Below, one piece after another: positions 26,796 to 35,749 of a stretch of DNA of 64,000 bases (position 1 is the first letter of the stretch; each line of letters starts with the position of its first letter). The DNA is taken from NCBI GenBank assembly GCA_014960805.1, contig CP063163.1, forward strand, positions 2,684,001 to 2,748,000. Direction: 5' to 3'. The notes beneath the pieces are model-generated. The model had not been told where the DNA came from and made no database searches. It saw nothing but the letters and a program-made list of their open reading frames with translations. The stretch is from Cytobacillus suaedae. GTDB lineage: Bacteria > Bacillota > Bacilli > Bacillales > Bacillaceae_L. The position numbers were made by a program, and so were the translations under genes.

Positions 26796-28376
26796 ATGAT
26801 TAGAGCTTCTATTATTATTGCAGTTATTGTAGTCGCACTTATTTTGTTCATAGGAGCAAATATTAATGCTTCGGTCACAATTCAAGATACGTCAAAAGTT
26901 AATGAATACACACAATCAGATAACCAAAAGCCTGTTGTCCTGCTAATTGTCGATTCTCTCATGTCAGAGCCCCTAGAGCAGCTACTTTCTGAAGGCAAGG
27001 CACCAGCTCTATCGTTTCTCAAAGAGAATGGTCAATACTACCCCGACTTAATTAGCTCTTACCCTACTATGTCAGTGACAATTGACAGTTCTTTACTAAC
27101 TGGTACATATGCTGATACACACAAACTACCAGGCCTGGTATGGTACAGCTCAGAGCAACAGCAGCTTTATAATTATGGTAGCGGTAGTAAGGAAGCGTTT
27201 AAATCAGGTCTAAGTGAGGTCTTGTTTAATAGTCTCTATACACTTAACAATGAACATTTAAGTAAAGGGGTTAAAACCATTTTTGAAGAATTCGAGGCTG
27301 AAGGAAGGTCTTCTGCAGCGATCAATGCCCTAATTTATCGAGGTAATGTAGAGCATACCTTTACCTTCCCAGAGGTTGCATCAATGATAAACGTTTTGCC
27401 TAAAGAAATAAAAACGATGGGCCCTCCTCTACTTTCTTATGGAAAAATCAATCAGTTTGACCCAGAAAATACAAATCTGAGTTCTTGGAAAAATGTAGGT
27501 TTTAATGATAAATTCTCCACAAATGAATATAAATTTTTAAAAAAACAAGGTACCCTTCCCTATTTCACCATGATCTATTATCCAGATTTAGATAAGATTA
27601 TCCACGAAAAGGGACCAAATGATGTAAAGGGCATTGAAGACGTGGATAAGCAACTCCAATCCCTGTTAAATGCTTTTCCTTCATGGAACGATGCAATTGA
27701 GAATACTATTTGGATTATTATTGGAGATAGTGCACAGTCCAGTATAAACAAGGAGAAAAATGCACTAATTGATTTGCGGAATGTGTTTAATGATTATCGA
27801 ATTGCAAAGTTAGGGATACCAATCACGAATGATGATCAAGTTGTGCTAGCTGTTAATGAGCGTATGGCATATATTTATGCAAACAACAATGACATCACCC
27901 TACAAGATTTAGCAAATCACTTGAAAGAAGATAAGAGGATTGATTTCTTTGCTTATATTGAAGAAGACAGGATAAGAGTCCACAATGTTGAAACAAATAA
28001 AAGTCTAACTTTTTCTTCAAGAGGAGACTTAGTGGATCAGTACGGTCAACCCTGGAGTGTTGCTGGAGATCTATCTGTATTAGATTTAAAGGTCCAAAAT
28101 GGAACAATCACGTATGGAGATTACCCGGATGCATTAGCTCGTCTACATGGTGCACTATACTCACATAAAGGTAATTTCCTTGTCACAGATGCAAAACCTG
28201 GCTATGAATTTATAGCTGAAGGCTCTCCAACTCATCTTGGTGGTGCAGGACACGGTTCTTTGCATAAAGTAGACTCAATTTCACCAATGATCATTGCTGG
28301 TACAGATCAAACTCCAAAAACAAATCGACTTGTAGATTTAAAAGGCTTTATCATGTCATTAACAAAAAAACAGTAA
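26796..28376 (+). CDS. Membrane-anchored type I phosphodiesterase / alkaline-phosphatase-fold protein
   Basis: 526 residues, ATG at 26796; the ribosome-binding site is GGTGGAG. An N-terminal hydrophobic helix (~3-22) serves as signal-anchor, so the enzyme faces outside. Alkaline-phosphatase superfamily metal sites are visible: LLIVDSL (~49-55), a nucleophile Ser/Thr in SSYPTMSVTID (~79-89), YPDLDKIIHEKG (~263) and GGAGHGSL near the C-terminus (~490). It would hydrolyse extracellular phosphodiesters. Divergent from the EEP-fold gene. Confidence 0.88.
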   Translation: MIRASIIIAVIVVALILFIGANINASVTIQDTSKVNEYTQSDNQKPVVLLIVDSLMSEPLEQLLSEGKAPALSFLKENGQYYPDLISSYPTMSVTIDSSLLTGTYADTHKLPGLVWYSSEQQQLYNYGSGSKEAFKSGLSEVLFNSLYTLNNEHLSKGVKTIFEEFEAEGRSSAAINALIYRGNVEHTFTFPEVASMINVLPKEIKTMGPPLLSYGKINQFDPENTNLSSWKNVGFNDKFSTNEYKFLKKQGTLPYFTMIYYPDLDKIIHEKGPNDVKGIEDVDKQLQSLLNAFPSWNDAIENTIWIIIGDSAQSSINKEKNALIDLRNVFNDYRIAKLGIPITNDDQVVLAVNERMAYIYANNNDITLQDLANHLKEDKRIDFFAYIEEDRIRVHNVETNKSLTFSSRGDLVDQYGQPWSVAGDLSVLDLKVQNGTITYGDYPDALARLHGALYSHKGNFLVTDAKPGYEFIAEGSPTHLGGAGHGSLHKVDSISPMIIAGTDQTPKTNRLVDLKGFIMSLTKKQ

Positions 28377-28400
28377 CGATTGTATTGAATCGTTACTGTT
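28369..28400 (-). terminator. Convergent terminator
   Basis: 13-bp perfect stem AACAGTAACGATT / AATCGTTACTGTT with a 6-nt loop and seven T on the minus strand; it serves the small minus-strand gene and probably also the plus-strand gene. Confidence 0.85.
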
Positions 28401-28412
28401 AACATAAAGATT

Positions 28413-28592
28413 TTAATGAAAATAAGTGATTATATGTAGTGCTCGCCAAATAATCACTAATGAAATAGCACTAATAGTGCTAGCAATTGAGACCTTGATA
28501 GCTCGTTTAGTAGTCGTTTTTAATACAGTATAAACTGTAGTGAGTACTACAAATAAAAATAAAATGATGGATATATCCATATATATATTCAT
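28413..28592 (-). CDS. Small membrane protein (59 aa)
   Basis: The ATG at 28592 is preceded by AAAGGAGG at ideal spacing; the stop TAA at 28413 is followed directly by a strong terminator. The product begins MNIYMDISIILFLF. It has two hydrophobic helices (~7-24 and ~33-50) separated by a basic turn (KTTTKRAIK). No family recognised. Confidence 0.75.
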   Translation of the reverse strand: MNIYMDISIILFLFVVLTTVYTVLKTTTKRAIKVSIASTISAISLVIIWRALHIITYFH

Positions 28593-28721
28593 TAGAATTC
28601 CTCCTTTTGTTGAACCTCTAAAGAATAGATATATTATACGGAACAGTTAGAGGCTTGTATAGGAGTTTAGAAAATGTTACATTTTTCACAACTTTTTACC
28701 TACTCAGAGAAGTTTCCTAAT

Positions 28722-28991
28722 CTAGGTATGATCCAACCGTTCTACTATTTCAATATGTATATCAATTAACTGTAATTTCTCTTCATCAGATATAGCACCT
28801 TGTCCGATTCTTTTCACTGCCCAAAAGAATTTGATATGAGGGTCTTTCCTAACACGAGGATGGGCATTTTCATCTTTTAAATCCCGTTCTATAGCTTCAA
28901 GCAATATCTCCTTCTCATCACCTTCCAAAGCTTTAAGTTCCCGGTTTGTCCACAAAGAGCGATAAGCAGCTAGCAATTTATTATAATCCAA
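28722..28991 (-). CDS. Small hypothetical protein
   Basis: The start is taken as TTG at 28991, with GGGGGG 7 nt upstream, giving an 89-residue protein starting MDYNKLLAAYRSLW; the longer frame has a hydrophobic lead that looks untranslated. Charged and helical, with an EIVERLD tail, no cysteines. Family not recognised. It lies downstream of the TerC gene's terminator on the same strand. Confidence 0.65.
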   Translation of the reverse strand: MDYNKLLAAYRSLWTNRELKALEGDEKEILLEAIERDLKDENAHPRVRKDPHIKFFWAVKRIGQGAISDEEKLQLIDIHIEIVERLDHT

Positions 28992-29045
28992 TATGATTCC
29001 CCCCAAGATTTTAATCATTATTAAAAATATAGCAGTTCTTAGCAA

Positions 29046-29072
29046 AAAGAGGAACGCCTATTTAGCGTCCCC
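29046..29072 (-). terminator. Terminator of the TerC-family gene
   Basis: GGGACGC / GCGTTCC-type stem followed by CTCTTTTTG on the minus strand. Confidence 0.65.
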
Positions 29073-29079
29073 CTTCATA

Positions 29080-29895
29080 TTAAGGTGCCTTTTTCATTAA
29101 TTTTTCTTCCTGTTTCAAGCCTTCTTCGGTTTCATCTTCTAACGGTAGTGGGTGTTCCTTCGATAAGAACCAACCACCTACGGCTATACCGACCAATACG
29201 ATCCAGAAGGAAATTTTCCAGGCTGGCAATTTTGGAAAGCCTTTATATAATATCCCTAATGCTGGATGTGCCAGAGTATAAACAGCTAATTTAACCCCTA
29301 CCCAACCAACAATCAGAAAGGCTGCAGTTTCAAGACCTGGTTTACGCTTAAGTAATTTCACAAAGTACGTAGCTGCAAACCTCATGATGATTAGTCCAAT
29401 AATCCCACCTGCCAGAATGACAAGAAACTGACCTCCATCCATTCCTCCAATTGGTGGAAGGTTGGTTGTAGGTAGTGTTACGGCTAATGCAACTGCCGCC
29501 AAGATTGAATCCACTGCGAATGCAATGTCAGCCAGTTCGACTTTTAAGACTGTCACCCAAAAGCCTGAACCCTTAGCACCCTTAAGATCTGCATGTTCAT
29601 CTTTCCTGAGGACAAACTTTTTAACTAAATGGTTCGTTGCAATGAAAATTAGGTATAGTGCTCCTAATGCTTGCACTTGCCATACGTCTACTAAGAACGA
29701 GATAGCAAATAATGATGCAAAACGGAATACGAAAGCCCCTGCTAATCCATAAAACAACGCTTTCTTCCGTTGTTCGTCAGGTAAATGCTTAACCATTATT
29801 GCCATTACTAACGCATTGTCTGCGGCGAGTATACCTTCTAGTGCTATTAGGACAAGAAGAACCCAGCCGTATTCAAAAATAAGACCGTAATCCAT
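29080..29895 (-). CDS. TerC-family membrane protein (YceF/MeeF-like)
   Basis: 271 residues, ATG at 29895 with AAGGAGG. Seven to eight transmembrane segments; the family's acidic in-membrane motif appears twice, as LEGILAADNALVMA (~19-32) and VELADIAFAVDSILAA (~125-140). TerC proteins are associated with Mn2+ export and metalation of exported enzymes (YceF/YkoY, renamed MeeF/MeeY in B. subtilis). A C-terminal basic/acidic tail is cytoplasmic. I looked for a yybP-ykoY manganese riboswitch upstream and saw none, which favours the YceF type over YkoY. Confidence 0.9.
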   Translation of the reverse strand: MDYGLIFEYGWVLLVLIALEGILAADNALVMAIMVKHLPDEQRKKALFYGLAGAFVFRFASLFAISFLVDVWQVQALGALYLIFIATNHLVKKFVLRKDEHADLKGAKGSGFWVTVLKVELADIAFAVDSILAAVALAVTLPTTNLPPIGGMDGGQFLVILAGGIIGLIIMRFAATYFVKLLKRKPGLETAAFLIVGWVGVKLAVYTLAHPALGILYKGFPKLPAWKISFWIVLVGIAVGGWFLSKEHPLPLEDETEEGLKQEEKLMKKAP

Positions 29896-29944
29896 AGTGA
29901 ATTGTCCCTCCTTAGACTGTCCTTAGTATTAGCTAATTAGAAAA

Positions 29945-29973
29945 TAAAATAACCTTTATCGGTAGGATAAAGG
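29945..29973 (-). terminator. Terminator of yojF-bshB2
   Basis: CCTTTATC/GATAAAGG stem, loop of 5, then TTATTTTATTTT on the minus strand. Confidence 0.75.
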
Positions 29974-30004
29974 CTTAAAAATTATATTGTATTTAAGGTC
30001 GTTT

Positions 30005-30664
30005 TTACCACTTATAAATCCAAAAAGACTCTTTTTTAAGCCAGCCCATAAGATCAGAATCAGCTGAATTTAGGTTGTCTTTTAAGCGTGATAACAATCC
30101 CTCTGTTTGAGAGCGGTGTGCCTCCATGGCTGCAATTTTGGTATCCAACACATCACTTACATCAATGACAACATCAGGTTGACCTAACACTTCAAAGACA
30201 TCCTTTGTGATTGCTTTACAATACACAGTTGGTCTCTTATCAGCAGGTATTCTTGACAATGCATCAATCACAGCTGCTCCAGTTGCATCATGGTCAGGAT
30301 GCACACCATGTCCTGGATAAAAAGTAATAACTAAAGATGGATTTATTTCATTGATTATTTCCTCAACTGTAGAACTTAATTTACCTTCTTCTTCAAATTC
30401 TAATGTCTTATCTCGAAAACCAAGCATTCGAAGATCCTGGATCCCCATAACTTTACAAGCATCTTCAAGCTCTTTTTTTCGTATCCCTGGTAGTGTTTCA
30501 CGATTCGCAAAAAAAGGTTTACCCATGTTTCTTCCCATTTCACCTAAAGTCGCACAGGCATAGGTTACTGGCACTCCTGCATTTGTTTGTTTAGTAATAA
30601 AACCTGCTGTCCCGAAGGCTTCATCATCAGGATGTGGAAAAACAATTAAGATGTGACGTTCCAT
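30005..30664 (-). CDS. bshB2: Bacillithiol biosynthesis deacetylase BshB2
   Basis: 219 residues from the ATG at 30664 (GGGAGGTG 6 nt upstream); an upstream GTG overlaps that site. LmbE/PIG-L fold: the zinc motif PHPDDE (~9-14), the catalytic Asp within it, and the third ligand in HPDHDATG (~119-126). It deacetylates GlcNAc-malate to GlcN-malate, the second step of bacillithiol synthesis; BshB2 (YojG) is the non-bshA-linked paralogue in B. subtilis. The preceding gene is yojF, as in B. subtilis, 19 bp upstream. Confidence 0.93.
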   Translation of the reverse strand: MERHILIVFPHPDDEAFGTAGFITKQTNAGVPVTYACATLGEMGRNMGKPFFANRETLPGIRKKELEDACKVMGIQDLRMLGFRDKTLEFEEEGKLSSTVEEIINEINPSLVITFYPGHGVHPDHDATGAAVIDALSRIPADKRPTVYCKAITKDVFEVLGQPDVVIDVSDVLDTKIAAMEAHRSQTEGLLSRLKDNLNSADSDLMGWLKKESFWIYKW

Positions 30665-30683
30665 CAAAAACACCTCCCTCTCA

Positions 30684-31034
30684 TTAAAACGGATTTGGAC
30701 TTAACTGTAATGACACAGTAAGTCTGCCTTCACTATCATGTCCGGTTAATAGTAATCTTCCTTTATCATCAAACTCCCAATCAGTTACACCTTCAGCATA
30801 GATCCAACCAAGATCCATTTTAAGTCCAACTCGATATGGGCTGTTTCCAGTAATTTTACTGTGGTTATAAACAACTTTAGCGTTTCGTATGTATGCACCA
30901 ACAGCTACTTGAGATTCATCATTGTGCGCAGCATAGGCACCCTTTGTCGTTTCAAGGTGAATGTATAACTCCTGACCAACTAAGCGGTTTAATGTTGCTT
31001 GTACTTCGTTAACATCAATTGCTTTCAAAGCCAT
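30684..31034 (-). CDS. yojF: YojF-family protein (DUF1806)
   Basis: 116 residues. The ATG at 31034 lies very close to GGGGG, so the TTG three codons in (giving MKAIDVNEVQ) is a possible true start. A small beta-rich protein with a conserved DLGWIYAEGVTDWEF segment (~73-87). Always coupled to bshB2 in Bacillus; a role alongside the deacetylase is inferred from that linkage only. Confidence 0.88.
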   Translation of the reverse strand: MALKAIDVNEVQATLNRLVGQELYIHLETTKGAYAAHNDESQVAVGAYIRNAKVVYNHSKITGNSPYRVGLKMDLGWIYAEGVTDWEFDDKGRLLLTGHDSEGRLTVSLQLSPNPF

Positions 31035-31126
31035 TCCCCCATTCTATTGTTTTATTTTACATTCTTTTTTGAAGAAGTTCCATAAATACGATTTACATAA
31101 GAATTTGATAAAATTGAGTGGCTAAA

Positions 31127-31520
31127 AGAACCGAATGGTGCACTTGGATGGTAAATACTTGAATTGAACTACCTCATAGGAGCTTTATGAAGCACTTGAT
31201 TGGAAAAAACTTGATTTAAACTACCTCATAGGAGCCGAATGGTGCACTTGATTGGAAAAAACTTGATTTGAACTACCTCATAGGAGCCGAATGGTGTACT
31301 TGATTGGCAAAAACTTGATTTGAACTACCTCATAGGAGCCGAATGGTGCACTCGATTGGAAAAAACTTGATTTGAACTAACTCATAGGAGCCGAATGGTT
31401 CATTTGATTGGAAAAAACTTGATTTGAACTACCTCATAGGAGCCGAATGGTGCACTTGATTGGAAAAACTTGAATTAGACGCACCAAAAGGAACCGAATG
31501 GTACACTTCATTGGAAAAAA
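31127..31520. repeat. Tandem array, 52-bp unit, about 7.5 copies
   Basis: The anchor GGAGCCGAATGG (or close variant) starts at 31127, 31179, 31231, 31283, 31335, 31387, 31439 and 31490, a constant 52-bp step except for the last (51). Central units are nearly identical; first and last are decayed. No unique spacers, and 52 is not a multiple of three, so neither CRISPR nor coding. It fills the gap between divergent yojF and the gene at 31608. Confidence 0.95.
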
Positions 31521-31607
31521 CAACAATACATACAAAAATTTGGTATAGATTTCCTTTAACAAGGAAAAAGTATAGGTAATGTTTGTATATACGGAGGGCA
31601 AAAACAA

Positions 31608-31841
31608 GTGGACTTAAAAGAAAATATGGAATTTGATATTACGAAAAAATTTGTACCTAATTTTTGTAAGGCTAAAACTTTAAAGATTCTCAATGTTAAT
31701 CAGTCAACAGTCTGTATTGAGATGGAAGAAGCGAGAAGTAGAGGCGTTTTCCCTCTTCAACAATTTCATTCCCTCATTAATAACGGTGCACTTATTTACA
31801 ACAAAAATATATTAAATGATAATCATGAAGATACTGCATGA
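31608..31841 (+). CDS. Small hypothetical protein
   Basis: 77 residues, GTG at 31608 with GGAGGG 11 nt upstream, and a hairpin terminator 7 bp after the stop. Short beta-rich product with a LKILNVNQSTVCIEME segment; no transmembrane helix and no metal motif. Not recognised. Ribosome-binding site and terminator support it as real. Confidence 0.65.
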   Translation: MDLKENMEFDITKKFVPNFCKAKTLKILNVNQSTVCIEMEEARSRGVFPLQQFHSLINNGALIYNKNILNDNHEDTA

Positions 31842-31847
31842 TACATT

Positions 31848-31881
31848 AACAATCAGTGGGAATACCTGCTGATTGTTTTTT
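31848..31881 (+). terminator. Terminator of the 77-aa gene
   Basis: AACAATCAG/CTGATTGTT stem, then TTTTTTAT. Confidence 0.85.
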
Positions 31882-31884
31882 ATG

Positions 31885-32694
31885 TTACTTTTGGCAATTT
31901 GGACAGAAAAACGTTTTTCGCGAAGATATCATTTCTTTCTTAATTTGTTCTTTACATCTAGGGCACGGTTCACCTTTACGGTCATATACCATGCAGTTGT
32001 CATTATACCCACCTGTTAACAAATCAGATTCAAACAGCTTCATCTCCATATATCCACCTAATCGTATGGCTTCTTTTAGCACACTTTGAATTGAGGTATA
32101 CAATAACTTAACGTCCTCGCCTTCAAGTTCATTAAATTTCCTTGTTGGTAATATCTTTGCATGAAAGCAAATCTCATCAGAATAACAATTTCCAATACCT
32201 TCTATGAACTGTTGGTTTACTAGGGTTGTCTTAAGCATCCCTTTTCTTGATAAAGCTAGTTCTTCAAAACGCTGAAAAGTAAATTGCTCACTTAAAGGGT
32301 CCGGACCAAGATCAGCAAGCTCAGCACCGAGTTCAGTTTGGTTATATAAATGTAGATACCCCAGGCGTAAGCCTATAAAATATAAACGATTATGTTCAAA
32401 AATTAGTTCAATTTGCTTTGTTCTATCTGGACTGTCTTGTTCGTTACCTATATACATTAGCCCACCTAACATTAAGTGAAGTAATAAATACTTCCCATTA
32501 TCTAAATGAAAAATGAGTTGTTTGGCAGCCCTCTCAATTTCAATTATTCTTGCTCCAGTCACCTCACTCTTAAATTGAGGAACAGGAACATTAATTGATT
32601 TTTCTCGATTGATTAATACTTCTTTAATTACCTTTCCTCTTAACTTTTGATTCAACAAATTCTTGTAGGTTTCCATTTCAGGTAATTCAGGCAT
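31885..32694 (-). CDS. Fpg/MutM-family DNA glycosylase (paralogue)
   Basis: 269 residues beginning MPELPEME, the family start in which Pro2 is the Schiff-base nucleophile and Glu3/Glu6 are catalytic. The helix-two-turn-helix region includes FIEGIGNCYSDEI (~163-175). The C-terminal zinc finger is complete: CPRC (~243) and CPNC at the end. Such enzymes excise oxidised purines and cut at abasic sites. The divergent middle (HLMLGG for the usual HLGMTG) points to a MutM paralogue rather than the polA-linked MutM. Confidence 0.9.
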   Translation of the reverse strand: MPELPEMETYKNLLNQKLRGKVIKEVLINREKSINVPVPQFKSEVTGARIIEIERAAKQLIFHLDNGKYLLLHLMLGGLMYIGNEQDSPDRTKQIELIFEHNRLYFIGLRLGYLHLYNQTELGAELADLGPDPLSEQFTFQRFEELALSRKGMLKTTLVNQQFIEGIGNCYSDEICFHAKILPTRKFNELEGEDVKLLYTSIQSVLKEAIRLGGYMEMKLFESDLLTGGYNDNCMVYDRKGEPCPRCKEQIKKEMISSRKTFFCPNCQK

Positions 32695-32822
32695 TCTATC
32701 CCTCTTTTCTTACATAAAATTATTCTTAGCATAATCTTATTTCCTAGTATCATGTATTGTTTTCATAATTCTTCCTAAAAGAGGCAATATTATTACTAAA
32801 TTGATAAGGAGGAGTGTTTCAA

Positions 32823-33029
32823 ATGTCAGAAACAACCTTACATTTAAAAGGAATGACCTGTAAAAAGTGTGTAGAAGCTATCGAAAATTCTTTATTAGGG
32901 ATAAATGGCGTTGAAAGAGCACTAGTTGACTTAAATGAAGAAACAGCAGTTGTCCAATATGATCAAAACCAAGTGAATGAGCAGCAACTAAAAGAAGCTG
33001 TCCAAAACACAGGATATCAATTGGGGTAA
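32823..33029 (+). CDS. Heavy-metal-associated (CopZ-like) copper chaperone
   Basis: 68 residues from the ATG at 32823, with AGGAGG upstream; an earlier GTG is too close to that site. The HMA ferredoxin-like fold carries the GMTCKKC metal motif (~10-16) and ends with NTGYQL. CopZ delivers Cu(I) to a CopA ATPase, but no copA or csoR lies nearby, so this is an isolated gene, and other thiophilic metals are possible. Confidence 0.88.
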   Translation: MSETTLHLKGMTCKKCVEAIENSLLGINGVERALVDLNEETAVVQYDQNQVNEQQLKEAVQNTGYQLG

Positions 33030-33036
33030 TTAACAG

Positions 33037-33070
33037 AAGGCTGCCCCTGATTATCTAAGGACAGCCTTTT
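33037..33070 (+). terminator. Bidirectional terminator
   Basis: AAGGCTG / CAGCCTT outer stem between the convergent CopZ-like and coat-protein genes, with TTTTG following on the plus strand. Confidence 0.7.
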
Positions 33071-33073
33071 GAA

Positions 33074-33562
33074 TTATGAATCTAATGAGATTGCTTTATT
33101 CGCAAGTTTTATATCGTTTGTTAATAACTTTGTTAAATCATAAGAAGGATAATAATCTCGTTCATACATGTAGTTATACACAGCTGCGTGTAGTTTAATA
33201 GCTACTTGAAGCTGATTCGTTAAGACATCCCTAAGTATAGGAGTGGCTGTTTCCGTAATGGCTATGGCATAATTTCTAACTGCATTTTTAGCAAAAGCTA
33301 ATAAGTCTCCCGAATAGAAAGCTTTATCATAGGCTCTCCAATCATCAAGGTCCTCACGTGCGTTAGGGGCCATAGGGTAAAATTTTAATAATTCCTTTAA
33401 ATTTTGTTCAAGTTGTGCAATAGTTGTGATATACAATTTTTGGAGAGTAGGACATTCTACCTCATTTACAAATTTCTTTAATTTCATTAACCCTACTGAT
33501 TGATAAACAACTAATTCGTGTAATTCTAATGTTTCATGCCAAGCTAAATGATTTTGATCCAT
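33074..33562 (-). CDS. CotF-family spore coat protein
   Basis: 162 residues, ATG at 33562 with AGGAGG. All-helical CotF domain: the HETLELHEL segment (~9-17) and the C-terminal [13 protein letters not shown] (~131-143) match family conserved stretches. Such proteins are made in the mother cell and built into the spore coat. It marks the host as a spore-former. The family is four-helix and ferritin-like in outline but lacks metal ligands. Confidence 0.88.
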   Translation of the reverse strand: MDQNHLAWHETLELHELVVYQSVGLMKLKKFVNEVECPTLQKLYITTIAQLEQNLKELLKFYPMAPNAREDLDDWRAYDKAFYSGDLLAFAKNAVRNYAIAITETATPILRDVLTNQLQVAIKLHAAVYNYMYERDYYPSYDLTKLLTNDIKLANKAISLDS

Positions 33563-33678
33563 CTTGCGCCTCCTAGATTTTATTCAACATACATTATTCA
33601 TCATAGAAGCTATGGGTTAATGACTAAGCAAAAAAAGGGCTTAAACATTTTATACTTATTAAAAAAGGATGAGCAAAG

Positions 33679-34488
33679 ATGCAAATGGAATCAATGGAAG
33701 ATCTAAAAGTAAAGCTTGTAGAAATTGATAGATGGGAAAAGCAGCAAAAGGATCTTTGGTTTTGGGAAAAATTAAGTAGACTTCCCTTTAAGATTATAGA
33801 TAAAGTGACACCAAAATTTATCCATGACAAACTTGGGACAGCCATAGACGAATTAGGAAACTACATTCAAACCGGTGGTCAGTATTTAGTAAACCAAGAC
33901 CAATTCCTAAAACGGTTCGATAAGAAAACACCTCAACAATTGCTAACGCTTCAAGATGTTCAGTCACTTCCACTTAACGTTATGGATAGCGTAGCAAGAG
34001 AGATTGGTGAATCCAGGACAACGATTGCTGGAATCCAAGGAGCAACAACCGGTATCGGTGGAATCTTTACATTGGCCATTGATATCCCGGTATTATTAGG
34101 ACTTTCATTAAAAACACTTCAAGAAATTGCAATGTGTTATGGATATGACCCAGATGACAAGCAAGAGCGAATCTTCATTGTTAAATGCCTCCAGTTTGCA
34201 TCGTCAGATATTGTTGGAAAGCAAACCATTTTAGAAGATTTAGAAACTTTTGCACAAGGAAATAATCATGCCCACGTTTTCTCAGAGATTCAAGGATGGC
34301 GAGAAGTAGTAACAACCTACCGAGATAACTTTGGCTGGAAGAAATTATTTCAGTTGGTCCCAATTGCAGGAATTATCTTCGGTGCCCTAATCAACAAATC
34401 CATGATCCAGGACATTGCTGAAGTTGGAATGATGTTATACCGCAAACGAAAAATTCAAGAAAGATTAGCCGGACAACCTATAACGTAA
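33679..34488 (+). CDS. EcsC-family protein
   Basis: 269 residues, ATG at 33679 after AAGGATGAG. The EcsC domain covers most of the protein: a Gly-rich hydrophobic segment ATTGIGGIFTLAIDIPVLLGL (split around residues 121-141) and a second hydrophobic stretch LVPIAGIIFGALINKSM near 230-246. In B. subtilis EcsC is encoded with the EcsAB ABC transporter, but no such genes are adjacent here. Biochemical role unknown. Confidence 0.85.
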   Translation: MQMESMEDLKVKLVEIDRWEKQQKDLWFWEKLSRLPFKIIDKVTPKFIHDKLGTAIDELGNYIQTGGQYLVNQDQFLKRFDKKTPQQLLTLQDVQSLPLNVMDSVAREIGESRTTIAGIQGATTGIGGIFTLAIDIPVLLGLSLKTLQEIAMCYGYDPDDKQERIFIVKCLQFASSDIVGKQTILEDLETFAQGNNHAHVFSEIQGWREVVTTYRDNFGWKKLFQLVPIAGIIFGALINKSMIQDIAEVGMMLYRKRKIQERLAGQPIT

Positions 34489-34570
34489 AAAAAAGCGGCC
34501 AAATAAAATAAGTCCATCTGCCCATTTCCTTTTTATTTGTTTCCTTTCTTTGTATATGAGTAACAGAGTG

Positions 34571-34751
34571 GATTGAAGGGGAAGGCACTTGACTCCTGCT
34601 CAGAAGTAGAGGAAAGGTCGAGACCCCGCAGACGGTACGTCGAGGAGGATCGACTTCCTCCCCGATGGGAATTCGCCCTTGAAAAAGCCAGCAGTTGGGC
34701 TTTTTCATAATTCCCCGCGGAAAGCAAGTGCCTGGACCGGAAAGCAACGGG
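34571..34751 (-). repeat. Dispersed palindromic repeat, copy C (long form, inverted)
   Basis: Same element as copies A and B, in reverse orientation: GAAGGCACTTGACTCC at the left and CCCCGCGGAAAGCAAGTGCC at the right, with the inner hairpin module present. It lies between the convergent ends of the EcsC gene and the small gene at 34846. Confidence 0.9.
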
Positions 34752-34790
34752 CAAATTTACAATTAAAACCCATATAACAACAATTTAATA

Positions 34791-34842
34791 AAAAAGGGTG
34801 TCTAAAATCATTTTACAATGACTTTTTGGACACCCTATTTTT
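34791..34842 (-). terminator. Terminator of the 51-aa gene
   Basis: AGGGTGTC(T/C)AAAA / TTTTGGACACCCT stem with six T on the minus strand, 4 bp after the stop at 34846. Confidence 0.85.
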
Positions 34843-34845
34843 TCA

Positions 34846-35001
34846 TTATTTTTTATTAACTTGTTTTCCACTTTTCTTTTGGCTTTGATGTTGGCTATTT
34901 CCTACTTGTACATCGGATCCAAGCTCAACGTCATTTCTTCCCTTTTGCATAGCAATCTGCTGGCCATTCTGGTTTGGGTTTGAAGTACCTTGTTTTGACA
35001 T
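34846..35001 (-). CDS. Small hydrophilic protein, possibly spore-associated (51 aa)
   Basis: The ATG at 35001 is preceded by AGGAGGGG; the stop at 34846 runs into a strong terminator. The product starts MSKQGTSNPNQNGQQ and is rich in Gln, Asn, Ser and Lys with no hydrophobic core, a composition like small acid-soluble spore proteins, but I recognise no SASP signature. Function unassigned. Confidence 0.7.
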   Translation of the reverse strand: MSKQGTSNPNQNGQQIAMQKGRNDVELGSDVQVGNSQHQSQKKSGKQVNKK

Positions 35002-35149
35002 TCCATTCCCCTCCTATATATCAGATTCATTACTAATGTGCACAAGGAGAGTCGATTTCACTCAACAAATGTGATAAATATCATATCTACCTTTTCAATA
35101 GTTCGATATCATTTATGTATGCAACAGAGACCATGGGAGGTTTATGACT

Positions 35150-35707
35150 ATGCTATCAACATCAATTATATATAATGAAAATAAATCTAACTTAATTAAA
35201 GAAGTACTAGAGGATCATCAGTTTTTCAATAAAGCAGACAGCTCGTTCTCTTACCTTTCAAAGAACTTCAAAGAACTAGCCACAGCAATTAATGAAGAGA
35301 CTGCAACTTCCCTTACCATTCGTTACAATGGTACACTTACATTCAAGGAATACGAACTATTACATCACTTAATTCTTTCCATAAATGCAAAAATCAATGG
35401 AGAAATTGACGATTCAAAAAGTCTACTTGGCTATCTTGAAAATGGGGAACCAGCTTATATAATTACGAATTGGGATAACTGGACAATGTTCTTAAATAAA
35501 GCAAAACACGTTTCAATGGAAGGCCAAAAGGTAAAGGTCTATAATGAGGTAGGATTAGAGGTAGCATCGGGACTCCTTGTTGGTTATGACTCCGATCAAA
35601 CAAATAACGAGAAATTTATAATTACTAGTTGTACACTAGTAACGCTTTTCGGAGAAAAAACGTATACAGGGAAACAACTAATCATTGAACCAACTGGAGA
35701 GTTGTAG
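35150..35707 (+). CDS. Hypothetical protein
   Basis: 185 residues from the ATG at 35150, nine bases after GGGAGG; an ATG two codons upstream is too close to that site. Soluble alpha/beta protein with no cysteine clusters or membrane segment; the C-terminal half (VYNEVGLEVASGLLVGYD onwards) looks beta-rich. Family not recognised. A bidirectional terminator follows. Confidence 0.7.
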   Translation: MLSTSIIYNENKSNLIKEVLEDHQFFNKADSSFSYLSKNFKELATAINEETATSLTIRYNGTLTFKEYELLHHLILSINAKINGEIDDSKSLLGYLENGEPAYIITNWDNWTMFLNKAKHVSMEGQKVKVYNEVGLEVASGLLVGYDSDQTNNEKFIITSCTLVTLFGEKTYTGKQLIIEPTGEL

Positions 35708-35715
35708 CTAATATA

Positions 35716-35749
35716 AAAATGCAGTAGAGACCACTCTACTGCATTTTTT
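35716..35749 (+). terminator. Bidirectional terminator between convergent genes
   Basis: AAATGCAGTAGAG/CTCTACTGCATTT, 13-bp perfect stem with T-run; the stop codon of the minus-strand gene (35736) lies within it. Confidence 0.9.

Noticed and set aside
29896-30004. yybP-ykoY manganese riboswitch before the TerC gene
   Set aside because: The region is too short, carries the bshB2 terminator, and shows none of the conserved riboswitch sequences.
34478-34754. Open frames of 73 and 89 codons inside repeat copy C
   Set aside because: Both read through the dispersed repeat in two frames; the same GNYEKAQ-like phrase appears in the frame over copy B. They are by-products of the repeat.
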